Of a DNA stretch of 64,000 nucleotides, positions 1 to 8,358 are shown piece after piece. The notes beneath the pieces were generated by a model. It had not been told where the DNA came from. It searched no databases and worked only from the letters and a program-made list of their open reading frames with translations. Location: assembly GCF_003722355.1 (NCBI RefSeq), contig NZ_QWDD01000001.1:2967001-3031000 (forward strand). The letters are read 5' to 3'. How positions within the stretch are numbered: the stretch's first letter is position 1; the number at the start of each line of letters is the position of its first letter. The position numbers were made by a program, and so were the translations under genes. The DNA comes from Methylocystis hirsuta. Lineage in GTDB: Bacteria > Pseudomonadota > Alphaproteobacteria > Rhizobiales > Beijerinckiaceae.

Positions 1-1
1 T

Positions 2-280
2 TCGACCGCCGGCAAGGTCAAACTCGGGGGGATCACCCGCGCCGGCGACGAGGCCTTGCGCAGCGCATTGGTGAGCGGCGCGACCGCCGTCATCCGGCAG
101 GCGCGACACGGCAGAGGAAAACCCTCGCCCTGGCTCGCGGCGCTGATCGCGCGCAAGCCGCCAAAACTCGCCGCCGTGGCGCTCGCCAACAAGATCGCCC
201 GCATCGCGTGGAAACTCATGAAGACGGGAGAAAGTTACGACGCCAGACGGGCGTCGGGCGCCGCGGCGCAGGCCGCATAA
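2..280 (+). mobile_element. IS110-family transposase, C-terminal part only
   Basis: The window opens inside a reading frame that gives a GKVKLGGITRAGDEALR stretch followed by LVSGA, which is the conserved C-terminal part of IS110/IS116/IS902-type transposases (the transposase_20 region). These enzymes use a DEDD-type N-terminal catalytic domain, which lies outside the window, so intactness cannot be judged. The frame is open from base 2 and ends with TAA at 278-280. No terminal inverted repeat is expected for IS110 elements and none was identified in the following 340 bases. The call rests on motif recognition. Confidence 0.8.
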
Positions 281-622
281 CCTCAAAGTTTCGCGAAACC
301 AGGGCGCGTTCCCGCGCCTTTGTCTCGCGGAAGGCCGGAACTTGCAAGAAAACGACAGATGGCGCGATCAATCGATCCAAGACGCGAGACATTCCGTGGA
401 ATCCAGCGGCGGTCTCATGCCGCGACTCTGTGTGGAGCTCGCGTCGCGGAACCCATCTTGGCCAGCGGTCATTCGCGACCGCGCAAACAGGCCGGACATA
501 TGGACGCAAACGATCCGATCAAAACTCTGTCCCCAACCCTTGCGAGGCGGGGGCCGTCCACATATGGATTCCCGATCGCGCGCGAAGCGCGCGTCGGGAA
601 TGACATCCGTTCTGGCGTAAAC
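281..622. other. Non-coding stretch between IS110 end and lpdA
   Basis: About 340 bases with no convincing gene; the open frames here have no ribosome-binding site and no recognisable protein motif. It presumably contains the right end of the IS110-type element. The only structure seen is the strong hairpin at 568-601, listed separately. Confidence 0.5.
568..601 (-). terminator. Hairpin downstream of lpdA
   Basis: The arms ATTCCCGATCGCGCGC and GCGCGCGTCGGGAAT pair almost perfectly (one bulged base) with a tiny AA loop, 21 bases past the lpdA stop codon. No T run follows on the minus strand, so it may be a weak or factor-assisted terminator. Confidence 0.45.
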
Positions 623-2062
623 TCAAACGTGAATCGCGCGGCCGAAGGCGGCGAGCACGCTCTCATGCATCGTTTCCGACAGCGTCGGATGCGGAAAGAT
701 CGTGCGGATCAGCTCTTCTTCGGTCGTCTCGAGATTCATCGCGATGACGAAGCCCTGAATCAGTTCCGTCGCTTCGACCCCAAAAATATGCGCGCCGAGC
801 AGCCGCCCGCTCTTGGCGTCGAAGATCGTCTTCACGACGCCTTCGAGTTCGCCGAGCGCGATGGCCTTGCCATTGGCGAGATAGGGGAAGCGGCCGATCT
901 TCACGTCAATCCCCTGCTCCTTCGCCTTCGCCTCGGTCAGACCGACGGACGCGACCTGCGGGTGGCAATAGGTGCAGCCCGGAATGCGCGATCTGTCGAG
1001 CTCGTGCGCATCCCTTCCAGCGATCGCCTCGACGCAGGCGACGCCCTCATGCTCCGCCTTATGTGCGAGCATCGGGCCGCCGGCGACGTCGCCGATCGCG
1101 TAAACGCCTTCAACATTGGTGCGTCCTAAGCCGTCGATCTTGATGACGCCGCGCTCGAGCGCGACGCCGAGCGCTTCTAGCCCGAGATTTTCGACATTGG
1201 CGACGACGCCGATCGCCGACAGCGCGCGCTCGACGTCGAGCGTCTGCGTTTCGCCGTCCGCGGGTTTCAGCGTCACGACGAGGCTGTCGGCCTTCTTCTC
1301 GACGCCTGTCACCGTCGTCGCGACGCGAATGTCGATCCCCTGCTTTTTGAACGATCGATGCGCCAGAGCGGCGATCTCTTCGTCTTCGCTCGGGAGAATA
1401 TGCGGCAGCGCTTCGACGAGAATGACCTCGACGCCAAACGCCCGATAGAAGGAGGCGAATTCGACGCCGATGGCGCCGGCGCCGACGATGAGCAGCGATT
1501 TTGGAAAGCGCTCCGGCTTCATCGCCTCGAAATAGGTCCAGATGAGTCGTCCATCGGGCTCAAGGCCCGGCAGAACGCGCGGGCGCGCGCCGGTCGCGAT
1601 GATGATGTGTTTCGCCTGATAGACGCCGTGGTCGAGCCTCGTTTTCGGCGAGGGCAATTGCGGCGGCATGGGCGGTTTGGTCGGCGCGGCGACGCGCACC
1701 TCGCCCTTTCCGGCGATCGTCGCCTCGCCCCATATGACGTCGATCTTGTTCTTCTTGAGCAGAAACGCCACGCCGCCATTGAGCCGCGTCGCCGCCTCGC
1801 GCGAATGCGCGACGATGCGCGCGACGTCGGCGCTCAAGGCGCCTGGCGAAACGCCGAATCGCTCGCCCTCCTTGGCGAGCCGATAGACCTCGGCCGAGCG
1901 CAGCAGCGCTTTCGTGGGGATGCATCCCCAGTTCAGGCAAATGCCGCCAAGATGTTCGCGCTCGACGACCGCGGTCTTCAGCCCCAATTGCGCGGCGCGA
2001 ATCGCGGCGACATAGCCGCCGGGTCCGCCGCCGATGACGATGAGATCATATGTGTCGGCCAT
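623..2062 (-). CDS. lpdA: Dihydrolipoyl dehydrogenase (E3)
   Basis: A 479-residue flavoprotein that re-oxidises dihydrolipoyl groups of 2-oxoacid dehydrogenase complexes with NAD+. Visible features are the N-terminal FAD dinucleotide fold (GGGPGGYVAA, residues 11-20), the redox-active disulfide C42-x4-C47 in GGICLNWGC, the NAD-binding GAGAIGVEFASF segment, and the C-terminal HPTLSETMHE active-site motif with the catalytic His-Glu pair. A proline-rich insertion near residues 128-150 is longer than in E. coli Lpd. It stands alone; the branched-chain complex encoded near 37-40 kb lacks its own E3, so this could serve it, as well as pyruvate or oxoglutarate dehydrogenase. The ATG at 2062 is preceded by AGGACG. 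Confidence 0.95.
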   Translation of the reverse strand: MADTYDLIVIGGGPGGYVAAIRAAQLGLKTAVVEREHLGGICLNWGCIPTKALLRSAEVYRLAKEGERFGVSPGALSADVARIVAHSREAATRLNGGVAFLLKKNKIDVIWGEATIAGKGEVRVAAPTKPPMPPQLPSPKTRLDHGVYQAKHIIIATGARPRVLPGLEPDGRLIWTYFEAMKPERFPKSLLIVGAGAIGVEFASFYRAFGVEVILVEALPHILPSEDEEIAALAHRSFKKQGIDIRVATTVTGVEKKADSLVVTLKPADGETQTLDVERALSAIGVVANVENLGLEALGVALERGVIKIDGLGRTNVEGVYAIGDVAGGPMLAHKAEHEGVACVEAIAGRDAHELDRSRIPGCTYCHPQVASVGLTEAKAKEQGIDVKIGRFPYLANGKAIALGELEGVVKTIFDAKSGRLLGAHIFGVEATELIQGFVIAMNLETTEEELIRTIFPHPTLSETMHESVLAAFGRAIHV

Positions 2063-2196
2063 GCTTCGTCCTAGCTTCCAGTGACCCAGTCTTCAGCGTT
2101 GTCGGCAAACCTAAAAAATCCACGAAAATTTACGGCCTGGAGAAAAGCATATATTGTTTAGGCGTTTGCAGTCACGTGACCATAAGGGGGCTTTGA

Positions 2197-4674
2197 ATGA
2201 GCGCCCGTCTTGCATCTACGACCGGCTCGCTGCGTTCACTTTCTTTCAAAATCCTCGCTGGTCTGCGTCGCGCAGCTCGTTTCATCTGGCGCGCCGCAAT
2301 AACTGTCGTGCGTCTTTTGCTTTTGGCCTTTCTGATGGTTCTCGTGACCGCTTGGGCCATTTCCACGCCGAAGGACCACCCCTATCGCGTTCTCGATCCC
2401 GACTCGCGCGATTGCAACATGCGGATCGGCGAAAACGGGAACTACGCATCGCCGGCATGGAATATTCTCGCTGCGTATGGCAACGCCGAAAACGAGGCGG
2501 CGCTCAAGGACGCGGCAGGTCGTTGGGACACAAGATTTCAATGCGCGATACAGCGTCACGAAGTTCCTGGTCCCACTCCTGACGCCAACAAGCGATCGAA
2601 TGCGCTTGGCTATACGCTGGCCTTTCTGGAATTCAAGGAGGACGGCGAGCCGTTCGAGCTGATCAAGGACGCTCATCAGCTGTTCACCATGAACGAATTG
2701 ACCGATCGCGTGAGCTATATCGAACGCAGTGAATGGAAGCCGATCACACAGCTTGAGGCGCTAAACGCGCATCTTAGATCAGTTGAAAAGCGCACCCACA
2801 CGGATGAACTCGGGAATGTCGTCAAGCATAGCAATTATGTCATCGTCTTCGTTCATGGCTGGCGACATGACGCATCGATCGGAGATGGCAACGTCACCGA
2901 TCTTCGCGCTTACGCGGCGCATGTCGCGCGCTACCTTCGCGACCGGTGCAACGCTGGCGAAAGCGAGCATTGCGGGCGCGAGGTGACAGCGGCGTACGTC
3001 GGCTGGCGAGGCGCACGGCTGAACGAGACGAGACTGCATCTTCCCTTTATCGCCCTGGGCAATACCGTGGGCGCGCTCTTGGATGGCGACGCCTCACAGT
3101 GCTCGAACGGCGTTTTACCCAGCGAAAAGCCTTTGTGCTGGAAGAATTGGATCAATTCCTGGGGCGATTCGCTCGCTTCCGGCGTTGCGACGCTGACCTT
3201 GTTCGACCGCAAACCCGTCAGTGAATATATTGCGCCGCACGCCCTCATGGCGCTGAGAAAAATCGAGCAGGTTCTCAACAAACAGCCCGGGACGAAGGCA
3301 AAGCAACGAGACAATCCAAACAAGATGATCGTGATCGGTCATAGCCTCGGCGGCAACATGTTGGCCACGGCTTTGAAAGACCATTTGATCAAGGCTGTGC
3401 GTAATCATCCGGGCGCCAACGCCTATTTTTATCCGCCGCTCGGCGATCTCGTGGTTCTCATTAACCCTGCGGCAGAAGCTTCCAAATGGACTGATGTTCA
3501 GCGCGCCGTCTGGGAGAAAATCGCTTTCTTCGAGGGCGAAGGCGACCTCATGGCGGGCCACCGCTTTTTTCCCGCTCATCAAAGTCCTGTCGTGATTTCA
3601 GTCACCTCGGCCTATTCCTGGCCTCCCGGCGGGATTCGGCCGGCAGACTGCGCCATAGCCATGCACGACAAACTGAGTTTGCTCGGTCCGGATATGAATT
3701 CGCCAGACGAAATATGCGCGAGATACACGCAGTTCCTAGAGGCAAAAAAACCCGGGGAGTTCATCTTCCATGACGAGACGCCGAACCCCGACGAGCGCGC
3801 CTGCGGTGCGCTGAGAACGCCGTTTGCGCTCGATCAAGCGGTGGAGAATATCGATCGAAAAAAGAAGATCGGCATAAAATCCGACCTCGCGACCTATCTC
3901 GCTTTCCCGCTTTTTCGCGGCGACCTCCGTCCCCTTGGCGCGATGATCGCCGGCGCCGCACGAGATTTGCGCGCAGCCTGCGAAAGCTTCGAGATACCTG
4001 CAAACCGGCGAGACCAGCGGGCGTTGAGCTTTTGGCAGAGGGTCGGAGAATTCGTGAGCGATCTTCCCTTCCAAAATACAGATATCGAATCTTCCCGCAC
4101 AATCGGCCATCTCGATCCGCCGAGGTCGTCGGTAAGTCTCGTCGACACTTATCGCATGCCGGCGCGCCAGCTCGGCACGACCCATGAAATCCGCAGCATT
4201 GGTTGGGCGCCGCCCAATCAGGCGCCCTACGAGCAGATCGCATCCGATCCTTCGTTAGACTGTCCGGTCAGTCATGATTGGCTCGCGCGCGCGCGACGAG
4301 CGACGCCGCCGTTTGGCACTCAGTGGGAGAGCGCATCGCTGGCGCCGCCGCTCGATCTTGATCCTGCTAATCCTCGCGGCGGCGGCAGTCATCCAGCGGT
4401 CGAGATGACTCATGGTTTCCGGCTCGCGGGAATGCTCCCGATCACGCGCGCTAACGACCCGTTCTGGAATATGCGCGCCTATGACGATGTGCTCATGAGC
4501 CATGGAGGCTTCATGTTCAGTTCGTTCATTTGCGCGATCAATCAGTTTGTCATGGATCGGCCAACACGCTGGCCCCCGCCGTCTACGCCAGCCGAATTGC
4601 AGAGCGCGCCTATGCCTCAAGAGCCAAATCGGCCGGCGGCGGACGCCCCAAAAGTTCGTGGGCGGGCGAGATGA
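2197..4674 (+). CDS. Membrane-anchored alpha/beta-hydrolase-like protein, unknown substrate
   Basis: An 825-residue protein not assigned to a named family. Residues about 34-55 form one strongly hydrophobic segment after a basic N-terminus, suggesting a single inner-membrane anchor with the bulk outside the cytoplasm. An oxyanion-type VFVHGW motif lies near residue 219 and a nucleophile elbow GHSLGGN near 381-387 with Ser383, as in lipase/esterase alpha/beta hydrolases. The protein is much longer than a simple hydrolase (usually 250-400 residues); the C-terminal 400 residues show no motif I recognise. Start ATG follows AAGGGGG at good spacing. It converges on rplT and may share the terminator at 4726-4750. 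Confidence 0.7.
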   Translation: MSARLASTTGSLRSLSFKILAGLRRAARFIWRAAITVVRLLLLAFLMVLVTAWAISTPKDHPYRVLDPDSRDCNMRIGENGNYASPAWNILAAYGNAENEAALKDAAGRWDTRFQCAIQRHEVPGPTPDANKRSNALGYTLAFLEFKEDGEPFELIKDAHQLFTMNELTDRVSYIERSEWKPITQLEALNAHLRSVEKRTHTDELGNVVKHSNYVIVFVHGWRHDASIGDGNVTDLRAYAAHVARYLRDRCNAGESEHCGREVTAAYVGWRGARLNETRLHLPFIALGNTVGALLDGDASQCSNGVLPSEKPLCWKNWINSWGDSLASGVATLTLFDRKPVSEYIAPHALMALRKIEQVLNKQPGTKAKQRDNPNKMIVIGHSLGGNMLATALKDHLIKAVRNHPGANAYFYPPLGDLVVLINPAAEASKWTDVQRAVWEKIAFFEGEGDLMAGHRFFPAHQSPVVISVTSAYSWPPGGIRPADCAIAMHDKLSLLGPDMNSPDEICARYTQFLEAKKPGEFIFHDETPNPDERACGALRTPFALDQAVENIDRKKKIGIKSDLATYLAFPLFRGDLRPLGAMIAGAARDLRAACESFEIPANRRDQRALSFWQRVGEFVSDLPFQNTDIESSRTIGHLDPPRSSVSLVDTYRMPARQLGTTHEIRSIGWAPPNQAPYEQIASDPSLDCPVSHDWLARARRATPPFGTQWESASLAPPLDLDPANPRGGGSHPAVEMTHGFRLAGMLPITRANDPFWNMRAYDDVLMSHGGFMFSSFICAINQFVMDRPTRWPPPSTPAELQSAPMPQEPNRPAADAPKVRGRAR

Positions 4675-4716
4675 AAGCGCCCGGCAATACGGCCGTGCGA
4701 GCATCCAGAACATTCC

Positions 4717-4750
4717 AAAACAAAAAGCCTCCCGCAGACTGCGGGAGGCT
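4717..4750 (-). terminator. Rho-independent terminator of rpmI-rplT
   Basis: AGCCTCCCGC and GCGGGAGGCT form a perfect 10-bp stem at 4726-4750; read on the minus strand it is followed by TTTTTGTTTT. It lies 23 bases past rplT and 51 bases past the convergent hydrolase gene, so it may act in both directions. Confidence 0.9.
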
Positions 4751-4773
4751 CGGATGTGTTCGCGATATTAGTC

Positions 4774-5139
4774 TTAGGCGGCCTGCGGCAACGCCGACTT
4801 GGCCTGCGCCACGATCGCCGCGAAGGCTTCCGGCTGGTGGATGGCGAGATCCGACAAAACCTTGCGGTCGACTTCGATCCCGCCCTTGGCGAGCCCGTCG
4901 ATGAACCGCGAATAGGTCAGCCCGTGCGCGCGCACGGCGGCGTTGAGCCGTTGGATCCACAGCGCGCGGAACACGCGCTTCTTCGCCTTGCGGTCGCGCG
5001 TCGCATATTGCATCGAGCGGTCGACCGCGGCCTTGGCGGCGCGAATCGTATTCTTGCGGCGGCCGTAGAAGCCTTTGGCCGCCTTGAGGGTCTTCTTATG
5101 TTTGGCGTGCGATGTGACGCCACGCTTGACGCGAGCCAT
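4774..5139 (-). CDS. rplT: 50S ribosomal protein L20
   Basis: A 121-residue basic protein matching L20 over its whole length: the N-terminal MARVKRGV, the [14 protein letters not shown] segment that threads along 23S rRNA, and the globular C-terminal part with [16 protein letters not shown]. It is needed early in 50S assembly. It lies 36 bases downstream of rpmI and is certainly cotranscribed. In many alphaproteobacteria pheS-pheT follow; here transcription ends at a strong terminator and a convergent gene occupies that place. Confidence 0.98.
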   Translation of the reverse strand: MARVKRGVTSHAKHKKTLKAAKGFYGRRKNTIRAAKAAVDRSMQYATRDRKAKKRVFRALWIQRLNAAVRAHGLTYSRFIDGLAKGGIEVDRKVLSDLAIHQPEAFAAIVAQAKSALPQAA

Positions 5140-5175
5140 GACGAACTCCTTTGCGAAAAAGTGCGGTTCTGCGGA

Positions 5176-5376
5176 TCAGCCGTTCGGCAGGAAGTATTTC
5201 TTGACGTTGTCGCCGTCAGTCTTGAACAAGACGTTCGTGCCGCGCAGATTTCTGATCTGCTTGTTCGTCCGCTTGATCATCCCGTGGCGCTTGCCCTGCT
5301 GGGCGTAGACCACTTTCCCGGTGCCGGTGATCTTGAAGCGCTTTTTCGCGCCGGATTTCGTCTTCAGTTTGGGCAT
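5176..5376 (-). CDS. rpmI: 50S ribosomal protein L35
   Basis: A 66-residue protein beginning [14 protein letters not shown], the conserved start of L35, and ending in YFLPNG. A much longer open frame extends upstream to 5637, but family length and the GGGAG ribosome-binding site just before the ATG at 5376 fix the start. It is first in the rpmI-rplT unit. infC, the usual upstream neighbour, is not in the window. Confidence 0.97.
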   Translation of the reverse strand: MPKLKTKSGAKKRFKITGTGKVVYAQQGKRHGMIKRTNKQIRNLRGTNVLFKTDGDNVKKYFLPNG

Positions 5377-5740
5377 TTTGCTCTCCCGGGCTCTGGGCCC
5401 TGTTGTTGCGCCGCAGGAAATTGGTCCAAACGACGCGTGTTCGCGCGAGCGAAAGAACCGCCACGGCAGCCCATCACTGGCCGGGCGGTTCTGTAGAGCG
5501 CGGTTTATTGCCCAACGCCGGGGAAAACGCAAGTCGGCGCAAGCGTTGTGAGCGCCCGGAGTAGACTGCCCCGCCTCTTGGCGACATAGTCCGACCGCCA
5601 AGAAGGCTTGAGTCGGCAACAAAGCGAGGATGACCAAGCAGCGCGACGTTAAACCAAGAAATAACGCCGTTTTTTCGTAAGATTGAAGAACAGTCGGAAA
5701 GCGCTAGTTGTCACTCGCTGGAAACGATCCGGGGCGCATT
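5377..5740. promoter_or_regulatory. Divergent intergenic region, rpmI / amidinotransferase
   Basis: About 360 non-coding bases between two divergently read units, so promoters for both must lie here. On the minus strand a TTGCGT box and a CAATAA box about 16 bases apart near 5500-5530 could be a promoter for rpmI-rplT, but this is weak. No L20 leader structure was recognised. Confidence 0.35.
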
Positions 5741-6853
5741 ATGAATATGCATGCATCTATGGGGGCCGCGATTGCCGCGGACTGTCCAGTCAATTCCCAC
5801 AATGAGTGGGATCCACTGGAGGAGATCATCGTTGGCCGCCTCGAGGGCTCGACGATTCCTTCCGACCATCCGGTCGTCACCTGCAACATCCCCGGCATGG
5901 CCGCGCGCGCCCAGTCGCTCGCCGCCGGATTTCGTTTTCCGAAATTCATGATCGAACCGGCGCAGCAGGAGCTCGACGGCTTTGTCGCTCTGCTCGAGTC
6001 GCTCGGCGTCACGGTGACTCGGCCGGACGCGGTCAATCACAAGGCGAAATTCTCGACGCCGCACTGGTCGTCGCGCGGCTTCTGCAATTCCTGCCCGCGC
6101 GACTCCATGCTCGTCTTCGGCGACGAGATTCTCGAAACGCCGATGGCCTGGCCGTGCCGCTATTTCGAGACGCACTCCTATCGGCCGATCCTGAAGGACT
6201 ATTTTAAGCGCGGCGCGCGCTGGACCTCGGCGCCCAAGCCGCAACTCACCGACGAACTCTTCGACCCCGATTTCACCCTGCCCGAGAAGGGCGAACCGCT
6301 CCGCTATATTCTCACCGAATTCGAGCCGGTGTTCGACGCCGCCGATTTCTTCCGCTGCGGCCGCGATATTTTTGTCACGCGCTCCAATGTGACGAACGCC
6401 ATGGGCATCGACTGGCTACGCCGCCATCTTGGCGAAGGCTATCGCATCCATGAGATCAAGAGCCGCTGCCCGAACCCGATGCATATCGACACGACGATCC
6501 TGCCGCTGGGGCCGGGCCGGCTGCTCATCAATCCCGAATATATCGATCCCGACGAACTGCCCGACATCTTGAAGAAATGGGACATTCTCGTCGCGCCGGA
6601 GCCTGATCCGATCAACGACCGCATTCTCGCGATCACCTCGATGTGCGGCAAATGGCTCAGCATGAACATTCTGATGATCGACGAGAAGCGCGTCATCGTC
6701 GATCCGCATCACACAAATATGATGCGGCAGATGGAGAAGTGGGGCTACGAGCCGATCCCCTGCTCGTTCCTGCACTATGCGGCGTTCGGCGGCGCGTTCC
6801 ACTGCGCGACGCTCGACGTGCGGCGGCGCGGAACGCTCGAAAGCTATTTTTGA
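5741..6853 (+). CDS. Glycine amidinotransferase-like enzyme (AGAT/StrB family)
   Basis: A 370-residue amidinotransferase, which moves the amidino group of arginine to an acceptor amine through a covalent Cys intermediate. The chain resembles vertebrate AGAT throughout: NEWDPLEEIIVGR near residue 21, FDAADFFRCGRD (Asp199), NPMHIDTTI (His248) and GGAFHCATLDVRRRGTL (nucleophile Cys355) match the AGAT triad Asp254/His303/Cys407 with the same spacing between Asp and His. Acceptor could be glycine (giving guanidinoacetate) or an aminocyclitol as in StrB. I chose ATG 5741 (GGGGC upstream) over TTG 5708. Its 3' neighbour is a convergent guanidinium exporter gene. Confidence 0.85.
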   Translation: MNMHASMGAAIAADCPVNSHNEWDPLEEIIVGRLEGSTIPSDHPVVTCNIPGMAARAQSLAAGFRFPKFMIEPAQQELDGFVALLESLGVTVTRPDAVNHKAKFSTPHWSSRGFCNSCPRDSMLVFGDEILETPMAWPCRYFETHSYRPILKDYFKRGARWTSAPKPQLTDELFDPDFTLPEKGEPLRYILTEFEPVFDAADFFRCGRDIFVTRSNVTNAMGIDWLRRHLGEGYRIHEIKSRCPNPMHIDTTILPLGPGRLLINPEYIDPDELPDILKKWDILVAPEPDPINDRILAITSMCGKWLSMNILMIDEKRVIVDPHHTNMMRQMEKWGYEPIPCSFLHYAAFGGAFHCATLDVRRRGTLESYF

Positions 6854-6906
6854 TCCAATCGCGCTTCTTTCGCCCGACGCTTCTGGCAAGGAGCGCCGGG
6901 CGATCT

Positions 6907-7233
6907 CTATTTCAAATCGACGCCGCCGAGCCGCAGGCCGATGATGCCCAGAACGATAAGGCCGATCGAGCCTAAACGCAGAAAGGTCGTGGGTTCGTTA
7001 AAGAGGTAGACGCCCACAAGCGTCGCCGCGGCGATGCTTGTTCCCGTCCATGCGGCGTAAGCCGTGCCGGCGGGAATCGTCTTCACCGCAACGCCCAGGC
7101 ATCCGACGCTCGCCGCCATGAAAAAAACCATGATGAGCGAAGGCCAGAGCCGCGTGAATCCTTGGGCATATTTCATCCCGATGAGCCATCCGACCTCGCA
7201 GATGCTGCCGATAAAGAGGATGATCCAATCCAT
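6907..7233 (-). CDS. sugE: Small multidrug resistance protein of the guanidinium exporter (Gdx/SugE) subtype
   Basis: A 108-residue protein with four predicted membrane helices, the SMR architecture that works as an antiparallel dimer exchanging substrate for protons. Residues Glu13, Trp16, Ser42, Tyr59 and Trp62 are all present at the positions reported for the guanidinium-binding pocket of Gdx proteins, which favours a guanidinium exporter over a broad quaternary-ammonium pump. AAGGA lies just upstream of the ATG. It converges on the amidinotransferase gene. No clear guanidine riboswitch was seen in the 136-base gap upstream. Confidence 0.88.
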   Translation of the reverse strand: MDWIILFIGSICEVGWLIGMKYAQGFTRLWPSLIMVFFMAASVGCLGVAVKTIPAGTAYAAWTGTSIAAATLVGVYLFNEPTTFLRLGSIGLIVLGIIGLRLGGVDLK

Positions 7234-7369
7234 CTAACCGTCCTTGCCATGCGACGTCGTCGCCGTTCTCCATCGAGGCGACTTGTGGGTTTTGCGGTCC
7301 GATCCGTCAAGAACCGCCAATTTGCATTTCGGGAGACGCCGCCCACATAGGCCGCAAGGAGCCTTCATC

Positions 7370-8248
7370 ATGAGAAGAATTATCGACGTTTACCCCGCCC
7401 CGGACTCCATGCACTGGGTCGGCGACGGCTTTCCAGTGCGTTCGCTGTTTTCACATCACGAACATGGCGCGCGGGTGAGCCCCTTTTTGCTGTTCGACTA
7501 CGCAGGGCCGTTTGACTTCCCACCGACCGCCAAGCGGCGCGGCGTCGGCGCCCATCCGCATCGCGGCTTCGAGACGGTGACGATCGTCCTGGACGGCGAA
7601 CTCGCGCATCGCGACTCGACCGGCGCCGGCGGACTTATCGGTCCCGGCGACGTGCAGTGGATGCGCGCGGCCTCGGGCGTCGTCCACGAGGAGTATCATT
7701 CCGAAAGCTTCGGCAAGTCGGGCGGGCGCTTTGAAGTCGTGCAGCTTTGGGTCAATCTGCCGGCGCGCGAGAAGATGAGCCCGCCGCGCTACCAGACCCT
7801 CCTCGACAAGGACATTCCGCGCATCGATCTGCCGGATGACGCCGGAATCGTCCGCGTCATCGCCGGCGAATTCGATGGCCATCGCGGACCGGCGCAAACG
7901 GCGACGCCGATCGATCTTTGGGACGTGCGGATCGACGCAGGAAAGCGCGCCCGATTCACGCTTCCCGAAGGCCATACGGCGCTTGCGGCGGTTCTCGAAG
8001 GAACGGTCGAAGTCAATGGCGAGAAGATCGCGCGCGCGACGGACGTTGTCGTATTCGAGGAGGAAGGCGGCGACATCGCCTTCGAAGCCAACAATGACGT
8101 GAAGCTGATTCTCATGAGCGGCGAGCCGATTGACGAGCCCGTGGAGCAACAAGGTCCATTCGTGATGAATACCCAGGATGAATTGCGGCAGGCCTTCGCC
8201 GACTATCAATCGGGACGGTTCGGCGCCATCGCGCCGCAGGGCGGCTAG
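7370..8248 (+). CDS. Pirin family protein
   Basis: A 292-residue bicupin of the pirin family. The N-terminal domain has the diagnostic HPHRGFET motif around residues 61-68 and a downstream H-E pair (VVHEEY) that complete the metal site; the second cupin half is more degenerate, as is normal. Bacterial pirins include quercetinases and regulators of pyruvate metabolism; the substrate here is unknown. The start is ATG 7370, ten bases after AAGGA; the open frame extends upstream to 7244 without family similarity. It is divergent from the exporter gene. Confidence 0.88.
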   Translation: MRRIIDVYPAPDSMHWVGDGFPVRSLFSHHEHGARVSPFLLFDYAGPFDFPPTAKRRGVGAHPHRGFETVTIVLDGELAHRDSTGAGGLIGPGDVQWMRAASGVVHEEYHSESFGKSGGRFEVVQLWVNLPAREKMSPPRYQTLLDKDIPRIDLPDDAGIVRVIAGEFDGHRGPAQTATPIDLWDVRIDAGKRARFTLPEGHTALAAVLEGTVEVNGEKIARATDVVVFEEEGGDIAFEANNDVKLILMSGEPIDEPVEQQGPFVMNTQDELRQAFADYQSGRFGAIAPQGG

Positions 8249-8358
8249 AGCGCTTCCCGATCACATGCAATCAAGCGATCGATAAGGAATCGCTCAAAAT
8301 CAAAATGTTGGAGCAGGTTCTCATCGAAAAAGTCTGTCACCTTTTTCGGAACCTGCTC
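8249..8358. repeat. Intergenic mosaic repeat with long inverted repeat
   Basis: The gap contains GAGCGCTTCC near its left end, GGAATCGCTC in the middle, and a perfect 10-base inverted repeat GAGCAGGTTC (8311-8320) / GAACCTGCTC (8349-8358) enclosing a second CGAAAAAGT/CTTTTTCG arm. Elements of this look are scattered between genes in several Hyphomicrobiales. The right end provides the first base of the kinase stop codon (TAG, 8358-8360). It could also act as a terminator between the convergent genes. Confidence 0.6.

Noticed and set aside
5377-5637. N-terminal extension of L35 to 153 residues
   Set aside because: L35 is about 65 residues in all bacteria and the internal ATG has its own Shine-Dalgarno.
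5708-5740. TTG start for the amidinotransferase at 5708
   Set aside because: The ATG at 5741 has a GGGGC box at suitable spacing and fits the family N-terminus; the TTG has none. Not excluded.
7234-7369. Possible mini-ykkC/guanidine-II riboswitch upstream of the exporter
   Set aside because: One GCG-ACGA-CGT hairpin fits the ACGR loop rule on the minus strand, but a second convincing ACGR hairpin is missing and the only other ACGG is unpaired over the ribosome-binding site. A covariance-model search would settle it.
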